DNA from: a virus
Length of the DNA stretch: 64,000 bases
Direction: 5' to 3' (one strand)
Virus record (IMG/VR): IMGVR_UViG_3300049595_001870
Span: 53,779-117,778 of that record
In this document: in pieces, positions 6,701 to 14,313 of the stretch
Layout: the number at the start of each line of letters is the position of its first letter
Numbering within the stretch: position 1 is the stretch's first letter
Notes under the pieces: model-generated
The model's input: only the letters and a program-made list of their open reading frames with translations
What the model was told of the DNA's origin: nothing
The model's database searches: none
Program-made: the position numbers and the translations under genes

Positions 6701-6898
6701 ATGATCAACCTGACTTTGAGTCCGACGCACTTCTTCTACCTGCTGGCCGCCGTCCGCCGGGACGCGGCCGAGCTGGAGGACATGGCACCATGGGATATCA
6801 GTGAGGAAACCGAGGCACATGAGCAGGAGATGAAGTTGTGCCGGGAGGTTGGTAGGCTCCTGTCCAAGGTGGAGCAGGAGCAGGTGTTCACGCACTAG
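6701..6898 (+). CDS. Small acidic helical early protein
   Basis: 65 residues starting MINLTLSPTH five bases after the previous stop. Helix around YLLAAVRRDAAELE, then acidic linker, then a second helix. Function unknown. Confidence 0.6.
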   Translation: MINLTLSPTHFFYLLAAVRRDAAELEDMAPWDISEETEAHEQEMKLCREVGRLLSKVEQEQVFTH

Positions 6899-6907
6899 GA
6901 GGTGTGC

Positions 6908-7045
6908 ATGGGACGCATCGACTGGTGGACTGACGGGCGGGTAGACTACGTCATCAGCCTGCTTGTGCAGGCCGAGCGTGTGGTGCGAGAGGTTGAGCCT
7001 GATCTGTACGAGAAGATCCGGCGTTTTCTTTTGGAGGAGGCGTGA
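6908..7045 (+). CDS. Tiny helical early protein
   Basis: 45 residues starting MGRIDWWTDG, with TAGGAGGTGTGC directly upstream and stop 7043-7045 sharing a base with the next ATG. One long helix. Ends LLEEA from the embedded ribosome site. Confidence 0.6.
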   Translation: MGRIDWWTDGRVDYVISLLVQAERVVREVEPDLYEKIRRFLLEEA

Positions 7046-7524
7046 TGAACAAGTATCGCGTGCAAGACTCGCACTGCGGCGAGGACTTTGAGGCTGCCGA
7101 CGAGGACGCCGCCTTCGCATACGCCAAGGAGTGGCTGCGAACCGGCGACTGGGATCGGTCTCACACTCTCTGGCCGGACGCCACCGTCTTTGCGTACGAC
7201 GGCGACACAGAGGAGCGGCTGGGTTCAGTGACGGTCACCCTCCCGCCCGATGAGCCGGCATGCGTTGGCGAGGAGCATGTGTGGTGTTCACCGCATCACA
7301 TCCTCGGCGGCCTGGAGGATAACCCGGGCGTGTGGGGTAACGGCGGAGGCGCTCGCATCAAGGAAGTGTGCAGCGAGTGCGGCGTGTACAAGTTGGTCGA
7401 TACGTGGGCCACCAACCCCACTAACGGTACGCAGGGGCACACTTCCGTGGAGTACCTGCCGCCTGACAACGCGTCCTTAGAGTGGGTAAGGCAACTGCAA
7501 ACAGAGGAGGTGCGTGATGGCTAA
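7045..7524 (+). CDS. Conserved early phage protein with Cys/His cluster
   Basis: 159 residues, ATG 7045 in TGATG with GGAGGAGG upstream. N-terminus YRVQDSHCGEDFEAADEDAA, middle EEHVWCSPHH, then KEVCSECG and DTWATNPTNGTQG. The Cys/His residues (WCSPHH, CSEC) could bind a metal. I recall similar uncharacterised phage proteins; no function is known. Confidence 0.7.
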   Translation: MNKYRVQDSHCGEDFEAADEDAAFAYAKEWLRTGDWDRSHTLWPDATVFAYDGDTEERLGSVTVTLPPDEPACVGEEHVWCSPHHILGGLEDNPGVWGNGGGARIKEVCSECGVYKLVDTWATNPTNGTQGHTSVEYLPPDNASLEWVRQLQTEEVRDG

Positions 7525-7993
7525 GAAGAAGGCTGCGAAGAAGCCCCGGCCGCAGAGCGTGACGCTCCGGTTCATTTCCGATCCCGGCCATGGGTGGCTG
7601 GAGGTGCCGAAGGCTCTGTGCGAGATGCTTGGTCTGGGCACAGACTTCCCCGCCCATGGGCCCTTCTGCTACTTGGAGGAAGACTGTGATTGTACCGACT
7701 TCGACCGGGCGGCGAAGCGGCACGGCGTGTCGTTCGTAACGGCCGAGCATGAGGTGGATAGCTTCGATCACTGGTTCGGTGGTGAGCAGTGGCCGTACAT
7801 CCCCGGCGCCGTCTATGGGGATGACAGAAAGCTTGTGTGCCACGCTTTGGAATCCCTCGGTACGCAGATGAAGCAGTGTCACTTGGATGAGACGTACAGT
7901 GCCAAAGAACGCAAGGAGTTCCGAAAGATGTGGGAGGATTGCGTGCGGCTAACACTGAAGTTTGAAACCCTGAACGGTGTGGGAGGTGAGTGA
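7517..7993 (+). CDS. Conserved early phage protein
   Basis: 158 residues; ATG 7517 with GAGGAGG upstream (GTG 7514 is in frame but less likely). A Lys-rich N-terminus (MAKKKAAKKP) suggests nucleic-acid contact. SDPGHGWLEVP and FCYLEEDCD are hallmarks of a small recurrent phage family of unknown function. Confidence 0.7.
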   Translation: MAKKKAAKKPRPQSVTLRFISDPGHGWLEVPKALCEMLGLGTDFPAHGPFCYLEEDCDCTDFDRAAKRHGVSFVTAEHEVDSFDHWFGGEQWPYIPGAVYGDDRKLVCHALESLGTQMKQCHLDETYSAKERKEFRKMWEDCVRLTLKFETLNGVGGE

Positions 7994-8289
7994 TGACTAA
8001 TGACACCGTCACGGATTGGCGGCATGCAATTCGATTTCGCATCGACGGCCAGCAGTTTCACTATGACGGCCAAGGAGAATTCCGTGCGCTGCATGCCACC
8101 GTGTTCCAGTACGCCAGCGATGGCAAACGATACTGGAAGGTCGAAGTGCTAGAGGAGAGTTCGGATCGCAGCCGGGCCGAGGCTTACACGTATGGCGACA
8201 CTCTGCCGCTCACGCACAAGATGGCGACAGAGATCGCGCGTAGGTTTGTGACCGGGAAGAAGATACCCAAACGATTGGAGTGGAGGTGA
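7993..8289 (+). CDS. Small early protein
   Basis: 98 residues, ATG 7993 in TGATG with GGGAGGTGAG upstream. Beta-rich N-terminal half (AIRFRIDGQQFHYDG), helical basic C-terminus ending IPKRLEWR. Unknown function. Confidence 0.65.
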   Translation: MTNDTVTDWRHAIRFRIDGQQFHYDGQGEFRALHATVFQYASDGKRYWKVEVLEESSDRSRAEAYTYGDTLPLTHKMATEIARRFVTGKKIPKRLEWR

Positions 8290-8292
8290 GTG

Positions 8293-8514
8293 ATGCTGAC
8301 GGGCGACAAGAAGCGGGCTCGGCTTGGCAAGGCGGCATGCCGCCGATATGCCGATGACGTTGGTGCGGACATGGATGAGGATCAGGGCGTGATCATGCAG
8401 GATTTGGTGGTCAGCATCCTGCATCTGTGCGATCAGGAAGGCATGGACCCGTTTACGTTCTCGCAGAAGGCGCTGCGGAAGTTTGAGGAAACCCTAGTGG
8501 AGGAGGATTACTGA
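8293..8514 (+). CDS. Small early protein
   Basis: 73 residues, ATG 8293 with GGAGGTGAG upstream. Basic N-terminus, helical body with an acidic tail (LVEEDY). Unknown. Confidence 0.6.
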   Translation: MLTGDKKRARLGKAACRRYADDVGADMDEDQGVIMQDLVVSILHLCDQEGMDPFTFSQKALRKFEETLVEEDY

Positions 8515-8723
8515 TGGCGTTCGGCAAGCACCGGAAGATTTGCTTTGACTATGAGCCCGGCCACAACTACCCGTACGTTTGCTCTGCGTGGTGCGAGGTG
8601 GGTGGCATGAACATCGGTGATCGTTTCACCGAGGAGGTTGCCGAGGTCCTCATTGAGGCGTTCCGTGAGAATGGGATTGCGGTGGAGGTGGAAGAGGTTG
8701 CTAACAATCAGGGGAGACTATGA
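8514..8723 (+). CDS. Small early protein
   Basis: 69 residues, start MAFGKHRKIC. GGAGGAGG lies 5' of the ATG. Aromatic-rich first half with three Cys, then a helix (VAEVLIEAFRENG). Unknown. Confidence 0.6.
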   Translation: MAFGKHRKICFDYEPGHNYPYVCSAWCEVGGMNIGDRFTEEVAEVLIEAFRENGIAVEVEEVANNQGRL

Positions 8724-9106
8724 CTGACATCGAAGTGCTGGAGGATTTCTTTATTGTTGACGAGGTCGCCGCAGCGCTGGAGTGGGTGATTGCGCCAACA
8801 CTCTTGGGCCGGTCGGCGCGTGAGTTGCGGGCTCTGGCGTCCAACCCGGACGCAAGCCCAGAGGATGTGGTCAAAGCGATCGAACTCGTCCTCACTGCCG
8901 TCGGCCCACGCAACATGGCGGCCATTGTGTCGCATGGCGTGTGGGATCATTGGTGCCCGTGCCATGTCGATCTTGATCAGTTCAACAACGGCCACGGCGC
9001 TGTGATCTGGACCGGCAACAATGGATATGTGAAGTGCGTGATTGATGACACTGACGAAGACAATCTGGACCTTACGCTGATTGCCGGGAACGTCCCGGCG
9101 AAGTGA
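8720..9106 (+). CDS. Early protein, unknown
   Basis: 128 residues, ATG 8720 with GGGGAG upstream and an ATGA overlap with the previous stop. Helical N-terminus, then a segment with clustered Trp/His/Cys (WDHWCPCH), then beta-rich. No recognised domain. Confidence 0.65.
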   Translation: MTDIEVLEDFFIVDEVAAALEWVIAPTLLGRSARELRALASNPDASPEDVVKAIELVLTAVGPRNMAAIVSHGVWDHWCPCHVDLDQFNNGHGAVIWTGNNGYVKCVIDDTDEDNLDLTLIAGNVPAK

Positions 9107-9135
9107 ACGGCAACCTTGTTTGTGAGGGGGATTCT

Positions 9136-9207
9136 ATGGGCGAGACTTTTGAGTTCCTGATGTGCTGCATTGTTGTTGCCACAATCCTGTACTGGAGCGG
9201 CCAGTGA
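9136..9207 (+). CDS. Tiny membrane peptide
   Basis: 23 residues (starts MGETFEFLMC). GAGGGGG lies just before the ATG, and the stop overlaps the recombinase start as GTGA. A run of hydrophobic residues including CCIVVATILYW could span a membrane. It may act as a leader that couples translation of the recombinase. Confidence 0.5.
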   Translation: MGETFEFLMCCIVVATILYWSGQ

Positions 9208-9983
9208 TCTACGGATATGTGCGAGTCTCCACCGACAAGCAGGAGTGTTCCGCCGAGGCGCAGCAGGCGGACATCTTGCGGTGGGCCAAGGACGGCTGCG
9301 ACCGCATGTTCGTTGACGAAGATGTGTCCGGCGGCATGCCACTGCAAGACCGGCCGCAGGGCAAGGTCATGTGGGACTTGCTCACGCCGGGTGACACCGT
9401 CGTCGTCGCCAAGCTGGACCGTGCGTTCCGCAATCTCTCCGATGCCGCCAACACACACCAGAACTTCAAGGCGCAACGGATTGCCCTTGTTGTTCTGGAT
9501 TTGCCGATCGACATCAACACGCCGGCCGGCGAGCTGTTCTTCCACCAGCTCTGTGCGTTCGCTCAGTTTGAGCGGCGCATGATCGCTGATCGCACGCGGC
9601 GGGCGTGCCAGCACAAGCTCTCCACGGGCAAGCCGTACGGCCGGGCGCGTCCGCTCGGCTGGGTTCGCCGGGAGGGACAGTACGTGCCCTGCGAGGAGGA
9701 GCGAGAGACTGGCCGCCGACTGCTGGCCATGCGCAAGGCCGGGCTATCCTACGTTTCCATCTGCTGGAAGTTTGCCCGCGAGCGCGTGCGCAAGCCCGAT
9801 CCGGTCAAGGGGAGCCGGGGCTACTACGGCCCGGACGATCTGCGGATGCTGGCCCAGGCAGCCGAAGCTGGATACCCAGCCGTTCCGAGAGCGTACGTGC
9901 CAGCGCTCGCGCGCGAACAGATGCTACTCGCAGAGACACCTCATGCTCCGCGGCGATTTGACGTAGCGTCATTCCCTCAATGA
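9204..9983 (+). CDS. Serine recombinase (resolvase/invertase family)
   Basis: 259 residues from a GTG at 9204 that overlaps the previous stop (GTGA). An upstream in-frame ATG at 9162 would overlap that peptide and is rejected. The N-terminal resolvase domain has the YGYVRVST motif with predicted catalytic Ser9 and neighbouring Arg7, AKLDRAFRN, and FAQFERRMIADRTR. It is followed by a PLGWVR linker and a C-terminal recombinase-like part. Such enzymes cut and rejoin DNA at specific sites. The last ~180 bases overlap the convergent sigma-like gene. Confidence 0.85.
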   Translation: MIYGYVRVSTDKQECSAEAQQADILRWAKDGCDRMFVDEDVSGGMPLQDRPQGKVMWDLLTPGDTVVVAKLDRAFRNLSDAANTHQNFKAQRIALVVLDLPIDINTPAGELFFHQLCAFAQFERRMIADRTRRACQHKLSTGKPYGRARPLGWVRREGQYVPCEEERETGRRLLAMRKAGLSYVSICWKFARERVRKPDPVKGSRGYYGPDDLRMLAQAAEAGYPAVPRAYVPALAREQMLLAETPHAPRRFDVASFPQ

Positions 9984-10377
9984 ATCGGGATGCCGCTATC
10001 GGCGCGTCGTCGCCGAGGTCTTCGATGGCAAGACGCAGGAAGTCGGGGTCTTCCGCCATGCAGACCACCTGATCGGCCTCTGCCAGACTGATCTTCCAGA
10101 ACCCTGGCTGGCGGGTCAGCTTCTTGATCGACCGGCACATTGCGTTCAAAACCGCGCGTGCAAAGTACGCCTTGGGATACGGCAACCGCTTGGGATCGTA
10201 CGTGCGGGCGGCTTTGACGATGGCCAGATAGCCATCCGCTTCCAAGTCGTCGGTGAGCAGTCGTCTTTGCCAGCCGGCACGCTGTTGGACAAAGAACCTG
10301 GCCAATACCTTGGCCATGGGTGCCCACTCAGCGGCCAGCGCCTGCTGTTTTTTTGAGAGTCGTAATCTCTTCGGCAT
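9805..10377 (-). CDS. Sigma-70-like RNA polymerase sigma factor
   Basis: 190 residues from ATG at 10377 (MPKRLRLSKK). The order LEADGYLAIVKAARTYDP then PYPKAYFARAVLNAM matches sigma-70 region 2. EGMTLRQIAAEHEVS then VRARALARTL matches the region 4 helix-turn-helix. It could redirect host RNA polymerase to phage promoters, possibly the late leader motif described in the findings. Its 3' end overlaps the serine recombinase on the other strand by 179 bases, and both ends look genuinely coding. A longer start at 10398 is possible. Confidence 0.75.
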   Translation of the reverse strand: MPKRLRLSKKQQALAAEWAPMAKVLARFFVQQRAGWQRRLLTDDLEADGYLAIVKAARTYDPKRLPYPKAYFARAVLNAMCRSIKKLTRQPGFWKISLAEADQVVCMAEDPDFLRLAIEDLGDDAPIAASRFIEGMTLRQIAAEHEVSLRVASVRARALARTLSERLGIQLRLPGPASADRPGRSSPGSP

Positions 10378-10549
10378 GCTTGTCCAGCCGGCGCTCATGC
10401 TCCTCCAGCACGGCGCGCAGCTCGGAGACGACTTGCGGAAGTCGCTCCACAGAATGTGCGATCACGGCCACCTTGGCGTGCAGGCTTGCCGCCCATGGAA
10501 TGACGGCAGCCGCCGCCGAAACCAAGATCAGCCACACCTCAGTCTCCAT
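10328..10549 (-). CDS. Small membrane protein with coiled coil
   Basis: 73 residues. GGGAG upstream of ATG 10549. One N-terminal membrane segment (VWLILVSAAAAVIPWAA) is followed by a heptad-rich coiled coil (LPQVVSELRAVLEEHERRL). The layout fits a holin-like or spanin-like accessory. It overlaps the sigma gene start by 50 bases. Confidence 0.65.
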   Translation of the reverse strand: METEVWLILVSAAAAVIPWAASLHAKVAVIAHSVERLPQVVSELRAVLEEHERRLDKHAEEITTLKKTAGAGR

Positions 10550-10766
10550 CCTGAATCTCCCTCACCAAGCCGCACAGGATCAGGCCCGCATACGGATGCA
10601 GTCGTTCGTCGGCTACGTGTCCTTTGATAAGGTCTCTGACCCTGTCCCAGTCGCCGTCGTAGAATGCGTAGACATGCGTACTCCCGTCATACCGGGCAAT
10701 GATTCGGTGACGGCGTCGAACGCCTGCGAGCGAATCGTCCTCATGTCGGTCCTGTCCATTATCCAT
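10539..10766 (-). CDS. Small soluble protein, unknown
   Basis: 75 residues from ATG 10766 (MDNGQDRHED). The C-terminal part (RRRHRIIARYDGSTHVYAFY) looks like a folded beta-rich domain. It overlaps the membrane protein 10613-11002 in another frame by 154 bases, so the start could be later or the pair could be linked by a frameshift. Confidence 0.5.
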   Translation of the reverse strand: MDNGQDRHEDDSLAGVRRRHRIIARYDGSTHVYAFYDGDWDRVRDLIKGHVADERLHPYAGLILCGLVREIQDGD

Positions 10767-11002
10767 TTCGCCACCCAGTGCCCGATGATGCTGACCAGCA
10801 CTGGCAGAACGAACAGCAGGAAGAAACTTCCCCGCTCGGGCGCAGCCTGAAGGTACGTCTCGCGGATGCGTGCGCGAAGCTGACGCCCAGGCTCCTGCCG
10901 ATCGGAGCTGACCAGCAGCGCAACCAAACACACATCACGGGCGTCGTCGCCACGGAAGCCCGTCTCCTTCATGCACTGCTGCACTATCGCTTCGATTTGC
11001 AT
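10613..11002 (-). CDS. Small membrane protein
   Basis: 129 residues from ATG 11002. One clear membrane segment (FFLLFVLPVLVSIIGHW) lies near the middle. The C-terminus after MDRTDM overlaps another frame and is Ser/Thr-rich, so the last ~45 residues are less certain. It could be a holin-like member of the protease-containing cassette. Confidence 0.5.
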   Translation of the reverse strand: MQIEAIVQQCMKETGFRGDDARDVCLVALLVSSDRQEPGRQLRARIRETYLQAAPERGSFFLLFVLPVLVSIIGHWVAKWIMDRTDMRTIRSQAFDAVTESLPGMTGVRMSTHSTTATGTGSETLSKDT

Positions 11003-11214
11003 GGGCATGTCTGGGGGCACGGGCACTCCACACGGTGGCCGTCGGCCTTGGTGACCACGCCGTTCTTGCATTTGCACTCGCAATGCAACGGAGCCGGCGC
11101 TGGCGCTGGCGCTGGTGCTGGTGCGTCTGCCTGCACGGCAAACGCCATGCGCGCTGCAACGTCCGGCACGTAATCACGCGGCGGATACAGGAAGTACAGG
11201 CACCACTCAATCAT
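10984..11214 (-). CDS. Small Ala-Pro and Cys-rich protein
   Basis: 76 residues from ATG 11214, overlapping the papain-like gene's end by 8 bases. An (AP)-repeat linker separates an aromatic N-terminus from a CECKCKNG...CPCPQTCPCK tail. The seven or so cysteines suggest a metal site or disulphides. Function unknown. Confidence 0.65.
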   Translation of the reverse strand: MIEWCLYFLYPPRDYVPDVAARMAFAVQADAPAPAPAPAPAPLHCECKCKNGVVTKADGHRVECPCPQTCPCKSKR

Positions 11215-12157
11215 TTTTCAGCATCCCTATAGCACCGTAGTCGGGCAGTTTCTGCGGTGGGTATCCATCGACCTTTCCGTACACCCAGCAGTCGTTGGCT
11301 TTGAGGCACACATCGAAGTCTTCTGCCGTTGTGACGATCATGCCCGGCACCCACTCCGGATATGCGGACGGCCAGAACTTCGGCTTCTGATTCCATGAGC
11401 CCCAAGAGTTGACGATTCCCCACACACGGAACGGATAGAACTCCTTGGTGTCGTCATAAAAAGCGATGGCCATATCATGGTTCCACCCCTTCGCCACGCG
11501 GGGGTAGATGCCACGGCTGTCGGACTGGCCAGACCACGCGGCGTACTGCCCGCTGTGCGCGGCGTAGCCGTTGATCATGGCGTCCATCAGCTCTTCCTGC
11601 GTGCGCACCAAGCTGATGAGCCCAACCCTGTTCTTCGCGCACTCGGCTCGTACGTTCTGCGGCGGGCCGCCCTGCTCGCCCCAGCGGATGCCGTGCGAGG
11701 CCGTGTACTTCGTCAGGTTCACCACGCCCGGGTAGTCGGTGCGGTACAAGAAGCCGACATCGCGCTCAAAGCGCGCCGCCCTGGCAGGCGACATGCCGGC
11801 ACCACCGTGGCCACGCGCCCCGTAGGTGGGCTCCGTCGCACCCACGCGGAACCAGTCATGCGGCGCCCGGTCCACCAGAATCTGTGTGGCCCTGGTCATG
11901 TCACGCGCGTTGCGTGAGCCGTGGCTGGTGCAGTCCGATGTCGTCTGCTCTTCGGTGAAGCACCGCGCGTCCAAGGCCCGCGCATATGCGTACAGCATGG
12001 CCCGCTTGCCCAGTCCCATGCCACGGATGTTTGGCTCGTTGAAGTGCTGGTATCGCTGGCCGGCGAAGAATTCATCCTGCGCGCGTGGATCGTAGATCCA
12101 GCCAGGCAGGCCGTCCTCGTACTGCTGTAGCATCGACACCGGATTGTCGTCACTCAC
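11207..12157 (-). CDS. Papain-like (C1-type) cysteine peptidase
   Basis: 316 residues. The papain-family order is visible: Gln71, then Cys76 in DCTSHGSRNARD, then His227 in GWNHDMAIA, then Asn250 in the NSWG motif. These correspond to the oxyanion Gln, nucleophile Cys, catalytic His and Asn. There is no signal peptide. It lies downstream of a subtilisin-like protease gene with two small membrane proteins between. Proteins of this kind could mature virion proteins, attack host proteins or help lysis. Active-site order is strong evidence; role is inference. Confidence 0.75.
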   Translation of the reverse strand: MSDDNPVSMLQQYEDGLPGWIYDPRAQDEFFAGQRYQHFNEPNIRGMGLGKRAMLYAYARALDARCFTEEQTTSDCTSHGSRNARDMTRATQILVDRAPHDWFRVGATEPTYGARGHGGAGMSPARAARFERDVGFLYRTDYPGVVNLTKYTASHGIRWGEQGGPPQNVRAECAKNRVGLISLVRTQEELMDAMINGYAAHSGQYAAWSGQSDSRGIYPRVAKGWNHDMAIAFYDDTKEFYPFRVWGIVNSWGSWNQKPKFWPSAYPEWVPGMIVTTAEDFDVCLKANDCWVYGKVDGYPPQKLPDYGAIGMLKND

Positions 12158-12542
12158 TTTGTGTGCTCACCTCGGTGCAGGCTGTGACCAGTGCCTTGGT
12201 CTGCTCGGGGCCGATCGCCGTGTTGTCCAGGCTGGGGCCGACAGCGGCGAACACAGATTCCACAGCGACATCCAGGCCCGGGTACTTCCCTTTCATTTCT
12301 CCGACAGCAAACGCCAAGACATCGCCGTGCGCCTGCCGCCACTGCGCCATGGTCTTCACCCTGCGGCCGGCGTCCCGCTCTGTCACGGTGCCCAGTGCCG
12401 TGTAGATGCCACGCACGGTCGCCTTATCGGCGCGGCTGGCGCTGGAGAGCGCATCGGCCACAGTGCCCTGCGGCTGTTTCTTGCTCGGCAGGAACGTCGA
12501 AAGGGCGACGAGGACGAGCGCGCCAAGAACTACGTGTCTCAT
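12150..12542 (-). CDS. Small exported or membrane-anchored protein
   Basis: 130 residues from ATG 12542. It starts MRHVVLGALVLVALSTFLP, a signal peptide or membrane anchor, followed by a helical domain. It resembles, from memory, small proteins in related phages. It sits between the two proteases and overlaps both neighbours by a few bases. Confidence 0.7.
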   Translation of the reverse strand: MRHVVLGALVLVALSTFLPSKKQPQGTVADALSSASRADKATVRGIYTALGTVTERDAGRRVKTMAQWRQAHGDVLAFAVGEMKGKYPGLDVAVESVFAAVGPSLDNTAIGPEQTKALVTACTEVSTQSE

Positions 12543-12748
12543 TTCAGCAGCGCCTCCAGCAGGGTGGTGCATGCCTTTCGCACCTCTGGCGTTGTGGCGC
12601 TGTCGCGGATGCGCAGCACAGCATGCACCTGCGCCATGCTGTCGGGAGCCGCCGGTTTCATCAGCACGCGCAACTTGCTCCACGGCATATACATCACTGC
12701 GGCGGCGGCAGCCACGGCCGCGATCGTCAATCCCTGCGTCGTCGTCAC
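12539..12748 (-). CDS. Small one-TM protein
   Basis: 69 residues from a GTG at 12748 overlapping the subtilase stop (GTGA). One membrane segment, GLTIAAVAAAAAVMYM, then a short helical tail. Holin-like in size and layout but unproven. Confidence 0.65.
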   Translation of the reverse strand: MTTTQGLTIAAVAAAAAVMYMPWSKLRVLMKPAAPDSMAQVHAVLRIRDSATTPEVRKACTTLLEALLK

Positions 12749-13683
12749 AGCACTTTTCCTCCGGGGATCCACACGGTTATTCCCTCTGGCCGCTTGGCCA
12801 GACCGCCGAGCATCTTGTGGGGATCGACTAGACCCCACCCGTACTCGTCGCACCTGCCTGGTTCGTTTATGTCGCGGGCCGTCTCGGACAGGGCTGCTAT
12901 CGCCTCGCTCGGTGACGCCGTGACCCCCTGCGACTTGCGAGCGCCGACCCAGAGGGCCAGAACGCCCGCCACAAACGGCGCCGCCATGCTGGTGCCGGAC
13001 AGCGTTGCGTACCCTCCCGCCAACCAAGTGCTGGTGATGTCCTGGCCGGGCGCGGCCACGGCAATCTCTCGCCCGCGGCTGCTGAACTCGCATACCTCAC
13101 CCTTTCTATCCACAGCACCGACGGCGATCGTTTCCGAAAAGGCGGCCGGGAAGTTCACGCTGCCGCCGTCATTGCCTGCTGCGCAGACGACAATGGTCCC
13201 GCTGGAGACGGCGACTTGGATCGCCTGATGGACGGTGTGATCGGGCTTTGGTGAGCCGAGCGACATGCAGACGATGTCGGCCTTGGCCTCAGTCGAATGC
13301 CGGATGGCTGTCGCAACCGCCCGGTTGTTCCCCATCCCTGAGTGGCCCAGCACCTTCAGCGAGAGGATCCGGCACTTGTGCGCAATCCCTTGGGCCGCAC
13401 CGCCCCTCGCTCCGATCACGCCGGCTACGTGCGTGCCGTGGCCCAGGCTGTCGTACAGGTCGCTGTCGCTGCTGAAGTTGCGGTAGTCCGCCACGGCGTC
13501 GTCCAACGCCGGGTGCTTTGCCACGCCGGAATCGATCACCGCCACTACGCATCCTTCGCCCTGCGTGTGCTTCCACAACGCCGGTATCCCATAGGCGGCC
13601 ACGGCCCAGTCAACGCCATCCTTTGAAGACAGCGGCACATGGGCCAGCTCCACACGGTATGGCGGAAGGTGGACGAAGCTCAT
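12745..13683 (-). CDS. Subtilisin-like serine peptidase (S8)
   Basis: 312 residues. Catalytic Asp51 in VAVIDSG, His82 in GHGTHVAG, oxyanion Asn171 in AAGND and Ser232 in SGTSMAAP are all present, so it should be active. No signal peptide is seen, so it is cytoplasmic unless exported otherwise. It has a short N-terminal extension but no large propeptide. The next gene downstream begins at GTGA. Paired with the papain-like enzyme it forms an unusual protease cassette. Confidence 0.9.
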   Translation of the reverse strand: MSFVHLPPYRVELAHVPLSSKDGVDWAVAAYGIPALWKHTQGEGCVVAVIDSGVAKHPALDDAVADYRNFSSDSDLYDSLGHGTHVAGVIGARGGAAQGIAHKCRILSLKVLGHSGMGNNRAVATAIRHSTEAKADIVCMSLGSPKPDHTVHQAIQVAVSSGTIVVCAAGNDGGSVNFPAAFSETIAVGAVDRKGEVCEFSSRGREIAVAAPGQDITSTWLAGGYATLSGTSMAAPFVAGVLALWVGARKSQGVTASPSEAIAALSETARDINEPGRCDEYGWGLVDPHKMLGGLAKRPEGITVWIPGGKVL

Positions 13684-14015
13684 TTCATCTGCGCCAGGGC
13701 CTTCAGCAAAGCCGCAACGATCGGCAGGATGATTTCCGTGACGGCCTTCCAGTCGATGCCCATAGCCCCGGCTTCGACGCCCAGCGAGAACGCTTCGACG
13801 GCATCGTCCTCGTCATAGTCGGCGTGATCGTAGGCCAGCGGCCAGAGGTTAGTGGCCTCCTCTTCCAGCACCGGCAGTACGATGCGGGCGATTTCGTCTA
13901 CGATTGCCCATCGCGCTACGAGCGGGGCGTTCTGGTCCCACTTCTTGGCGATTTCCAGCACTTTGAACAGGACCTCGGAGTGCGACATCAACCAGCGCAG
14001 CACCTGTAGATTCAT
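13680..14015 (-). CDS. Helical protein, unknown
   Basis: 111 residues from ATG 14015 with AGGAG upstream. Helical with an acidic middle (YDHADYDEDDAVEA) and a hydrophobic C-terminus (IILPIVAALLKALA). It overlaps the next subtilase start by 4 bases. The longer frame from 14096 is unlikely. Confidence 0.6.
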   Translation of the reverse strand: MNLQVLRWLMSHSEVLFKVLEIAKKWDQNAPLVARWAIVDEIARIVLPVLEEEATNLWPLAYDHADYDEDDAVEAFSLGVEAGAMGIDWKAVTEIILPIVAALLKALAQMK

Positions 14016-14313
14016 CGTCACTCTCCTGTGTGTCTCGGTGATCCAGTAGGGCAACCGCAACGACGGCATGTCCTGCGATATCCAGAAGTGTTTCACGTAT
14101 CATCCCCCTGACATCTATTGCTCCGATCAGGCCGGACAGTCGGCGGATTTTTTCGCCGATTCTGGCGGCCTGATACACCCACGGCACAATTCCCTGCTCT
14201 TGCACACCCAAGGCATTTTCCAGCGGGCTTTGTTTCGGGCACCCGTAATACGTCCTCTTCCTGGCCAGGAGACTGTGCAGCTCCTCGCACACCGTCAGGT
14301 ACGGATCGTCCAT
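13849..14313 (-). CDS. DUF1599-like (Nmad1) NTP-pyrophosphatase-type protein
   Basis: 154 residues. The first ~95 residues resemble the all-helical DUF1599/Nmad1 type, with QAARIGEKIRRLSGL and IRETLLDIAGHAVVAVALL. Such proteins accompany nucleotide modification or dNTP clean-up; the assignment is from pattern only. The last ~55 residues are Arg/Gly-rich and overlap the next gene by 167 bases, so they may be read-through with no folded role. Confidence 0.5.
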   Translation of the reverse strand: MDDPYLTVCEELHSLLARKRTYYGCPKQSPLENALGVQEQGIVPWVYQAARIGEKIRRLSGLIGAIDVRGMIRETLLDIAGHAVVAVALLDHRDTQESDDESTGAALVDVALRGPVQSAGNRQEVGPERPARSAMGNRRRNRPHRTAGAGRGGH

